The position numbers and the translations under genes are program-made. From Acidilobaceae archaeon (GTDB lineage Archaea; Thermoproteota; Thermoprotei_A; Sulfolobales; Acidilobaceae), in contig JALWPV010000048.1 in NCBI GenBank assembly GCA_027080775.1, forward strand, positions 1 through 57,258: a stretch of DNA of 57,258 bases, written 5' to 3'. The stretch's first letter is position 1, and each line of letters starts with the position of its first letter. Shown one piece after another: positions 50,287-57,258 of this stretch. The notes below the pieces were generated by a model. It was not told the origin of the DNA. It was given only the letters and a program-made list of their open reading frames with translations, and made no database searches.

Positions 50287-50543
50287 ATGTTGAAATAGAA
50301 GCAGAAGCGATGCTAGGGTGCCCTCTGGACTATTGACTGCAATGAGTTAGGCGGGACTAAAAGCTCTGCTTCTTTACAAGACCCTATGGCCTCTTAGGCG
50401 GCTGGTTTCTACATCTTAAGGTAAATCGAGGGAGGTCCACGCGTTTCCCTCTCTCGTATAAGTATATTCCTTCCCACTATAGACAAATAAATACCAGTAG
50501 AGCATTACTGCTTTGTTTCGGACATCCCTTAGGGGAGGGAAAT
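50287..50543 (+). promoter_or_regulatory. Upstream region of the ABC-transporter operon
   Basis: About 257 bases. It contains a perfect nine-base inverted repeat AGAAGCAGA/TCTGCTTCT (50297-50305, 50365-50373), an imperfect one around 50427-50456 (cgagggagg ... ccctctctcg), the TATA-like aaataaatacc (50485-50495) and a strong ribosome site ggggaggg (50532-50539) before the ATG at 50544. The repeats may mark a terminator of aIF1 and an operator; neither is proven. Confidence 0.45.
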
Positions 50544-52028
50544 ATGAGGAAGGGGCTTAACATAGTTCTAGTACTAACACTCGCATCGCTTGTTGCACTA
50601 GCTCCCGCTTACACACTCGTTTCAATGGCAGCGACATATCCTACGACTGTTAGCGGCAACGTAATTAAAATAGGGATGCCGATAAGCCTGAGCGGTAAGT
50701 TTGCGACAGAGGGGCATCAGGCCCTCTGTGGCGTTATAGCGACTATTATGTGGATAAACGACCACGGCGGAGTAAATGTTAACGGCAAGACCTACAAGTT
50801 ACAGCTAATATACTATGATGACGCTTCGAGCGCTAATAACGAGCCTAGTATAGTTCAGAAGCTAATTACCCAGGATCACGTCAACTTCCTGTTAGCTCCT
50901 TACAGTAGCGGCCTTACCAGCGCTGCGGCTCCCATAGCAGAGCAGTACCATGTAATAATGCTGAGTCACGGCGGTGCGAGTAACGCTATATTCCAGAAAG
51001 GCTATCATTACCTGGTGCAGATACTAAGCCCAGCGAGCGAGTATTTCACTGGCGCGCTTGAGATAATAAAGCAGTACATACCTGACGCCAAGATAGCCTT
51101 CATCTATGCAAACGATAAGTTTGCCTCGTCAGTTGTGCAATATGCTGAGCAGAAGGCTAAACAGATGGGCCTAGATGTTGTGTATTCCAAGGCTTATGAG
51201 GTCGGAACATCTGATTTCAGCACCTTCATAAGTGCGGCAAAAGCAGCCGGGGCAAACGTACTTCTCGGTGGAGGGCACTTTGCTGATGGAAAGGCTCTCG
51301 TGAAGCAGGCTCACGATCTTGGATGGCACCTCAAGTTCATTGCGATACTAGTAGCGCCTGCAGAGCCTGCATTTTATCAACAGTTAGATGACATAGCGAA
51401 TGGCGTAGCCTACCCCTCTCAGTGGGAGCCTGGCGTAAAGTACTCGCCACAACTAGCCAAACAGATGGGTCTAGAATGGTTCGGCCCCACGGTACAGGAG
51501 TGGATTAGTTACTTCAACAAGGCTCAGAGCGAGGTTTCGATATGTAAGGGTATAGGAACACCGTCCTATCACGCTGCTGAGGCTGGCGCAGCCGTTCTAT
51601 TCCTAGTTAAGGCCATCGAGAGTGCTGGCACGCTCGATAACGCAAAGGTAAGGCAGGCTATGAACAATATCGATATAATGACGTTCTTTGGTCGCCTAAA
51701 GATAGATCCAAAGACTGGTCTACAGATAGGTCATAAGATGGTTGTGGCTCAGTGGCAGAACGGTAAGCGGGTAGTAGTGTGGCCTCCCGAGGTTGCCCAG
51801 GCCAAGCCCCTAATAGCGCCGCCGAATTGGTGGCCATCTACCGCTACGACGTCTACAGCGTCAATGTCCTCCACATCTGCATCGGCTACTACCAGTTCAA
51901 CAACCTCAACCTCATCCGTCACATCATCTACTACAACAAAGAAGACCAGCAAGGCTGTGCTATGGGGCAGTATAATAGTAATCATAATTGTAATAATAGT
52001 AGGTGTATGGCTAGCCGTGAGGAAGTGA
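50544..52028 (+). CDS. livK: Substrate-binding lipoprotein-like component, LivK family
   Basis: 494 residues. Signal peptide 1-30 (MRKGLNIVLVLTLASLVALA) then a type I periplasmic-binding fold: IKIGMPISLSGKFATEG, NFLLAPYSSGLTSAAAPIAE, DAKIAFIYANDKFASSVVQY and PAEPAFYQQLDD. A Ser/Thr-rich linker (~435-470) and a terminal hydrophobic helix (LWGSIIVIIIVIIVGVWLAV) anchor it on the cell surface, a common crenarchaeal design. It captures the substrate for the transporter encoded downstream. Amino acid is likely but not certain; the sequence is A/T-richer than its neighbours. Confidence 0.88.
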   Translation: MRKGLNIVLVLTLASLVALAPAYTLVSMAATYPTTVSGNVIKIGMPISLSGKFATEGHQALCGVIATIMWINDHGGVNVNGKTYKLQLIYYDDASSANNEPSIVQKLITQDHVNFLLAPYSSGLTSAAAPIAEQYHVIMLSHGGASNAIFQKGYHYLVQILSPASEYFTGALEIIKQYIPDAKIAFIYANDKFASSVVQYAEQKAKQMGLDVVYSKAYEVGTSDFSTFISAAKAAGANVLLGGGHFADGKALVKQAHDLGWHLKFIAILVAPAEPAFYQQLDDIANGVAYPSQWEPGVKYSPQLAKQMGLEWFGPTVQEWISYFNKAQSEVSICKGIGTPSYHAAEAGAAVLFLVKAIESAGTLDNAKVRQAMNNIDIMTFFGRLKIDPKTGLQIGHKMVVAQWQNGKRVVVWPPEVAQAKPLIAPPNWWPSTATTSTASMSSTSASATTSSTTSTSSVTSSTTTKKTSKAVLWGSIIVIIIVIIVGVWLAVRK

Positions 52029-52179
52029 TCCCCTAATTCTGACAACATAGACGTCCCTTTTTCTAGATTCTTTGTATAATGGTGCATCAAGGGTTTCTGT
52101 TTAAATGCAGGCTCCCAGGTTTGGCCCCTGGGCACAGTATGGGCGAAAGCTAGCTCATTGGGTGGGGTGCTGTGAAGAG

Positions 52180-53157
52180 TTGGTGGTCGCGGCCTCTGAG
52201 CTAGCAAGAGGCTTCATTGAGGGCCTGCTATATGGTAGCCTGTTAGGGGCGATTTCAGTAGGGCTTACCCTCATCTGGGGTGTCATGAAGGTCGTTAACC
52301 TAGCCCATGGTCATCTTATAGTCCTTGCCGCTATGTTTGCTGCCAACTTCTATATGCTATACAAGGTAGCCTTACTAAATCCAATGGGAGCAATAATTAC
52401 TATGGGAGTATTTGGTGTCGCTATGGGTGCGCTCCTCTACTACACTTCAGTCCATCCAATAATAGGCCACGTGGATGTTATAACGCTGAAACACGAGATG
52501 GCAACTCTGATGGCAACGTTCGGTTTCGGCCTAACACTATTCGGCCTTCACTACGCCCTCGCAGCCTGGACGAACTGGTACAGCACGGAGCCCGGCATCT
52601 CATGGTCATTCGGTCACCCGCCCTATGTGACGATAGGCTCTAGTATAACAATAGTGAAGACTAAGATACTTGTAGGTGTCATATCCTTCGTTATAGCCTT
52701 TGCCCTGTTCGCGATCGTGCGTCTGACAGATCTCGGTTTAATGATACAGGCTGTAACGCAGGACTCTAGGGCCCTGGCGCTTGTTGGCATAAACCCTGTG
52801 AGGATAAAGCTCTTGACGACTATATTAGCAGTCGCTTTCGCTATGGCGACAGGCCCGCTTTATCTAGCATGGGCGGGCTCGGTTAATCCACTAAAAGAGT
52901 CAATAATCGCTCCCCTGGCATTCGTTATAGTAGTAGCTGGTGGCCTTGGCAGCATAATGGGCTCCTACGTGGCGGGCCTCATCCTAGGGCTGACGTACGA
53001 GCTGGTGGTAGCCGCCACTCAGGAGGTCTCAATAGCGCTCGTCGTGACCTTCTTCATACTCCTCCTGATCCTAGCCCTCAAGCCAACGGGCCTCTTCGGC
53101 TACCTAGATGATAGACTCGCCTCGGCCCTGAGGCGTAGGAGGGGTGTTGCGGAGTGA
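52180..53157 (+). CDS. livH: Branched-chain amino acid-type ABC permease LivH
   Basis: 325 residues from the TTG at 52180, which has a ggtggggtg site upstream; the frame opens back to an ATG at 52105. The family start FIEGLLYGSLLGAISVGLTL is followed by VMKVVNLAHGHLI and, near the end, LAFVIVVAGGLGSIMGSYVAG, the LivH EAA-like loop. About eight membrane helices. It pairs with LivM (53154). Confidence 0.85.
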   Translation: MVVAASELARGFIEGLLYGSLLGAISVGLTLIWGVMKVVNLAHGHLIVLAAMFAANFYMLYKVALLNPMGAIITMGVFGVAMGALLYYTSVHPIIGHVDVITLKHEMATLMATFGFGLTLFGLHYALAAWTNWYSTEPGISWSFGHPPYVTIGSSITIVKTKILVGVISFVIAFALFAIVRLTDLGLMIQAVTQDSRALALVGINPVRIKLLTTILAVAFAMATGPLYLAWAGSVNPLKESIIAPLAFVIVVAGGLGSIMGSYVAGLILGLTYELVVAATQEVSIALVVTFFILLLILALKPTGLFGYLDDRLASALRRRRGVAE

Positions 53158-54125
53158 GGATGCTAAAGAGACCCGGGTTCATAGCCTCCATAATACTCAT
53201 CCTCGTCTACCTAGCCATCGGCATAGCTGGCCAGGAGGGCCACCTCCTAGCGATTGTAGGTAATGCTATGGATACGATGATGTATATAGGCTGGGCTCTG
53301 GCGCTGGCGGTCATAATGAGTTATGCTGGCTACGTGAGCTTCGGCCACGCAGTATTCGTCGGCATAGGGGCGTGGATGACTGCCCTCACGATAGAGAGTA
53401 TAATGCCATCGCACCCATTCACTATCTCAATGTTCATAGTGGCCCTCCTCCTAGGGGCTGGGGTAGCGGCGCTGGTAGCCTACGCTGTAGGCTGGGTCGT
53501 GCTGAGGCTCAGGGGAGCGTACTTCGCTATAGCCACCATAGGCCTGGACTATGTGGTACTGTACCTGGCTATCTACATGTTGAGTAGGGCAGGCATATCG
53601 CCCCCGATGCTATTTAGGAACCTCAACCTGACAGTCCAGGACTTCTACTGGATGCACTTCATCGTCTTTATTGTAACGCTATTCGTGGTGTATTACATTA
53701 AGGTTAGCAGGTTCGGCTTCGGCCTCGCCGCGATAAGGGAGGACGAGGAGGCAGCGGAGGTCATGGGCGTTGACACCTTCAAGTACAAGTTGATGGCCTT
53801 CACCCTATCAGCGCTCATAGCCGGGATGTGGGGTGTACCACTAGCCTTCAGGCACGCTAAGTTCGATCCTCAGGACGTCTTCAGCCTGCTCAACAGTGTC
53901 ATAATGATTGTGGAGAACACCGTCGGCGGCCTCGGCACCTTCCTGGGCCCAATAGTGGGGGCATACATCTACTACGGCCTATACTGGAGTCTGCTGACGA
54001 AGATAGCGCAGGCCTCCTTCGTCGTGCTAGGCCCTCTGATAGTGATAATAATAGCGCTAGTACCAGAAGGCCTAGTGGGATGGTTGAGGGAGAAGTTCCC
54101 CAGGCTAAGGAAGGTGCTAGAGTAA
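53154..54125 (+). CDS. livM: Branched-chain amino acid-type ABC permease LivM
   Basis: 323 residues. Helices include LALAVIMSYAGYVSFGHAVF (the LivM N-block), and the cytosolic loop GFGLAAIREDEEAAEVMGVD is the EAA loop. GGLGTFLGPIVGAYIYYGL is the family C-block. The GTG start overlaps the livH stop (GTGA). Confidence 0.88.
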   Translation: MRMLKRPGFIASIILILVYLAIGIAGQEGHLLAIVGNAMDTMMYIGWALALAVIMSYAGYVSFGHAVFVGIGAWMTALTIESIMPSHPFTISMFIVALLLGAGVAALVAYAVGWVVLRLRGAYFAIATIGLDYVVLYLAIYMLSRAGISPPMLFRNLNLTVQDFYWMHFIVFIVTLFVVYYIKVSRFGFGLAAIREDEEAAEVMGVDTFKYKLMAFTLSALIAGMWGVPLAFRHAKFDPQDVFSLLNSVIMIVENTVGGLGTFLGPIVGAYIYYGLYWSLLTKIAQASFVVLGPLIVIIIALVPEGLVGWLREKFPRLRKVLE

Positions 54126-54135
54126 TCGTGGTGGG

Positions 54136-54920
54136 GTGGAGTGCATGGCTGGCGAGATACTGAGGGGCGAGAACCTCGTCAAGAGGTTCGGAGGCCTCGT
54201 AGCGGTTAACGAGGTATCATTCGAGGTAAAGAAGGGCGAGATATTCGGCATAATAGGCCCTAACGGCGCCGGGAAGACTACGCTCTTCAACATGATAAGC
54301 GGGGTCTATAAGCCCGACGAGGGGAGGATAATCTATGAGGGCAGGGATATAACTAACCTGAAGCCCCACGAGAGGGCCCGCCTGGGGATAGCGAGGACCC
54401 ACCAGGTAGTCAAGCCCTTCCCCGGCCTCACGGTGCTCGAGAACATAGCCGTGGGCGCCCTCTTCGGGCCGCGCTACGGTAAGATAAGCGAGGACGAGGC
54501 CCTAGAGATAGCCAGGGAGGTGGCCAGCTTCGTGGGGCTAGGCGATAAGATAGAGCTACCCGCAGGAGCCTTGAACGTGCAGGAGAAGAAGCGCCTGGAG
54601 CTAGCTAGGGCCCTGGCTGCCGAGCCTAGGCTGCTGTTGCTCGACGAAGTCCTCGCTGGCCTGACCCCAGCAGAGATAGACTCGATGCTCGGTCTCCTCA
54701 GGAAGGTTAGGGACGAGAAGGGGGTTACGATAATGATGGTGGAGCACGTGATGCACGCCGTGATGAACATCGCGGAGCGCATAATGGTGCTCCACTTCGG
54801 CAGGAAGATAGCCGAGGGGCCGCCCGAGGAGATAGCAAACAACCCCGACGTGATAGCGGTCTACCTGGGAGACCCGAGCCTAGCCCTCAAGTTCGTTAAG
54901 AGGCGCGGGGGTGCCAGCTG

Positions 54921-54921
<1 letters not shown>
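54136..54921 (+). CDS. livG: ABC transporter ATPase LivG
   Basis: 261 residues. Walker A IIGPNGAGKTTLFNMI, Q-loop region ARLGIARTHQVVKPFPGLTV and Walker B RLLLLDEVLAGLTPAEI, with H-loop MMVEHVMHA. The signature segment reads ALNVQEKKRLELARAL, lacking the usual LSGGQ; LivF has the normal form. The start may be the ATG at 54145. It ends in the TGATG overlap with livF. Confidence 0.88.
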
Positions 54922-55640
<719 letters not shown>

Positions 55641-55784
55641 GCCCCAATAGCGGCACCGGCGGGTTTCTCTCCACACTAAGTTATCCCTTCTCCATGTTCT
55701 CATGAGTCTTCCGGCTGGTCTGTACAGGCCTCGTGGGCCCCCTATTAATCAGGCCACACCTGCCCCAGGGGCGGTGCCAGGGTA
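55641..55784 (+). other. Intergenic region before the CoA-transferase gene
   Basis: About 145 bases without a gene. A weak A/T-rich stretch (55744-55750, attaatc) near 40 bases upstream of the ATG at 55785 could be the promoter; no repeat or RNA is evident. Confidence 0.3.
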
Positions 55785-56972
55785 ATGCCTAGGCCCCTAG
55801 AGGGTGTAAGGGTGCTAGACCTCAGCCACACCCTCGCTGGCCCCTTCGCCACGATGCTCTTAGCCGATCTGGGGGCGGAGGTGGTCAAGGTAGAGGCTCC
55901 AGTCGGGGATGAGACTAGGTCCTGGGCTCCACACGTTAACGGTGAGAGTGCCTACTTCATGTCGGCCAATAGGGGTAAGAGGAGCATAGCAGTCAACCTG
56001 AAGGATCCCCGGGGCAGGGAGGTAGTCTACAGGCTTGCCGAGCGTAGCGACTTGGTGATAGAGAACTACAGGCCGGGCGTCAGAGAGAAGCTAGGCGTCG
56101 CCCCCGGGGACCTTTTCAAGAGGAATGAGAGGCTGGTCTACATTAGCATTAAGGGCTTCAGGCCCGGCAGTGTCTACGAGAGCAAGCCGGCCTACGACAT
56201 CATAATCCAGGCCATGAGCGGCCTCATGGCTACAACGGGCGAGGAGGGGAGGCCTCCGGTTAGGTGCAGCTTCGCGCTATTCGACATAATAACCGGGGCC
56301 CTCGCTGCCCTCTACGGTGTGAGCGCTCTCTACTCGGGTAGAAGGCCCTCTTACATTGAGGTATCACTGTTCGACGCGGCGGTATTCGCCATGAGCTACA
56401 TACCCATGATGTACCTGCTGACAGGCAGGAAGCCTCCACGCATGGGCTCGGGGCACCCGAGCATAGTGCCCTACCAGGCCTTCCAGGCGGGGGATGGGAA
56501 GTGGTTCATACTAGCGGCGGCTAACGACAGGCACTGGAGGAGGTTCACGGAAGCTATAGGCAGGCCCGAGCTAGCCGGGGACCCCAGGTTCGCCACAAAC
56601 CCCGATAGGGTCCGCAACAGGGACGTACTGATTCCGATTCTCCAGGAGATATTCTCGACCAAGCCCAGGGACTACTGGCTCCGCCTCCTAGAGGAGGCTG
56701 GCGTCCCCGCGGCGCCCGTTTACGAGCTAGACGAGCTCTTCTCGGACCCCTACGCCTCCGAGCTGGTGTTCGAGTTACCGCACCCCAAGCTTGGGAGGGT
56801 GAAACAGCTGGCGGAGCCAGCCACTATAGACGGGGAGAAGCCCCACGCAGCCCTCCACCCACCACTGCTCGGCGAGCACACGAGGGAGATACTCGAGGAG
56901 CTAGGCTACACCCCGGAGGAGATAGAGGAGCTGGCCAGGGAGAGCGTTGTCATCCTAGGCCCCAGGAGCTAG
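55785..56972 (+). CDS. Class III CoA-transferase (CaiB/BaiF family)
   Basis: 395 residues. The family blocks are VLDLSHTLAGPFATMLLADL, VVKVEAPVGDETRSW and FMSANRGKRSIAVNLK; the catalytic aspartate D167 is in CSFALFDIITGALAALYG, as in formyl-CoA transferase. GHPSIVPYQAFQAGDG is the C-domain signature. Such enzymes move CoA between carboxylic acids. Its place directly after the transporter suggests the imported compound or its product is a carboxylic acid, but the specificity cannot be read. Confidence 0.88.
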   Translation: MPRPLEGVRVLDLSHTLAGPFATMLLADLGAEVVKVEAPVGDETRSWAPHVNGESAYFMSANRGKRSIAVNLKDPRGREVVYRLAERSDLVIENYRPGVREKLGVAPGDLFKRNERLVYISIKGFRPGSVYESKPAYDIIIQAMSGLMATTGEEGRPPVRCSFALFDIITGALAALYGVSALYSGRRPSYIEVSLFDAAVFAMSYIPMMYLLTGRKPPRMGSGHPSIVPYQAFQAGDGKWFILAAANDRHWRRFTEAIGRPELAGDPRFATNPDRVRNRDVLIPILQEIFSTKPRDYWLRLLEEAGVPAAPVYELDELFSDPYASELVFELPHPKLGRVKQLAEPATIDGEKPHAALHPPLLGEHTREILEELGYTPEEIEELARESVVILGPRS

Positions 56973-56986
56973 CGTGGAGCGCCCAG

Positions 56987-57258
56987 ATGCCGCGCCCAAG
57001 GCGAGGCGGGAGGCTCGAGGTCTGGCGCAGGGCCCTAGCGATAGCCCTACCCCTAATGGTGGCCGAGTCCATTGATAGCCTGCTATGGCTCGCTGACACC
57101 TACTTCGTGAGCGGCCTCGGCGACAGGGCCATCGAGGCCGTCGGCCTTGGGGGCTACCTGAGCTGGCTCCTCTTCTCTGCCTCGGCGATGATGTACACTG
57201 GCACGCTCGTATACGTGGCCCAATACACCGGGGCCGGGCGGGGGGAGCTAGCCGGGAG
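56987..57258 (+). CDS. MATE-family efflux transporter, N-terminal part
   Basis: About 90 residues to the window edge. A basic start (MPRPRRGGRLEVWRRALAI) leads into helix 1, then WLADTYFVSGLGDRAIEAVG, the MATE first-loop motif, and a second helix. The ATG at 56987 lies 14 bases after the CoA-transferase stop. The rest lies beyond the window. Confidence 0.78.
   Translation, partial: MPRPRRGGRLEVWRRALAIALPLMVAESIDSLLWLADTYFVSGLGDRAIEAVGLGGYLSWLLFSASAMMYTGTLVYVAQYTGAGRGELAG

Overview
This window comes from a GC-rich hyperthermophilic crenarchaeon (Thermoproteota), most likely of the Desulfurococcales/Pyrodictiaceae type; the genus cannot be fixed from sequence alone. Evidence: class I lysyl-tRNA synthetase, NucS/EndoMS, PCNA, archaeal L12 and L40e, RNA polymerase subunit P, aIF1, a tRNA-splicing endonuclease with separate catalytic and structural subunits, a tetraether-lipid (Tes-type) radical SAM enzyme, a giant S-layer protein with a coiled-coil stalk, an archaeal type IV pilus locus, a probable C/D box guide RNA, short TATA-like promoters with leaderless or short-leader genes, and many GTG/TTG starts. 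Genes are tightly packed. There is no CRISPR array, insertion sequence, rRNA or prophage.

Layout. 1-5 kb: S-layer protein. 5-8.2 kb: a fused antitoxin/PIN-toxin-like protein, two von Willebrand A-like proteins, a DHH phosphoesterase and tRNA-Gly(UCC). 8.2-13.3 kb: an oxidoreductase plus duplicated GlcG-domain protein, then a surface-glycan set (polyprenyl-phosphate sugar-phosphate transferase, sugar aminotransferase, sugar N-acyltransferase). 13.3-18.2 kb: GYD protein, NucS, Lsm, HAD phosphatase and an unrecognised two-gene membrane module. 18.4-24.1 kb: riboflavin-pathway reductase, tetraether synthase, thioredoxin-like protein, nicotinate phosphoribosyltransferase, structured intergenic DNA, L12, a C/D-type RNA and tRNA-Leu(UAG). 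24.2-30 kb: fatty-acyl-CoA ligase, isocitrate dehydrogenase, methylthioribose-1-phosphate isomerase, structural subunit of the splicing endonuclease. 30-34.7 kb: pilus locus, an unknown two-domain protein, L40e.

34.8-38 kb: the most notable block, an overlapping operon for protein lipoylation: a stand-alone lipoyl domain, LipA, a LipM-like octanoyltransferase (Cys and Lys present), an LplA-like ligase and a cobalamin adenosyltransferase. 38-50.3 kb: information-processing and cofactor genes (PCNA, LysRS with an unusual KMSKS region, DGGGP synthase, two folate C1 proteins, macro domain, UbiX, catalytic EndA, PhoU-like, GlyRS, agmatinase, RpoP, aIF1). 50.5 kb to the end: a complete branched-chain-amino-acid-type ABC transporter, a class III CoA-transferase and the start of a MATE exporter.

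How the genes fit together. S-layer, glycan and pilus genes build the cell surface; Tes and the DGGGP synthase act in membrane lipid synthesis. The lipoyl genes form a self-contained modification pathway with a candidate acceptor encoded first in the operon. Calls rest on reading motifs by eye; no database search was run.
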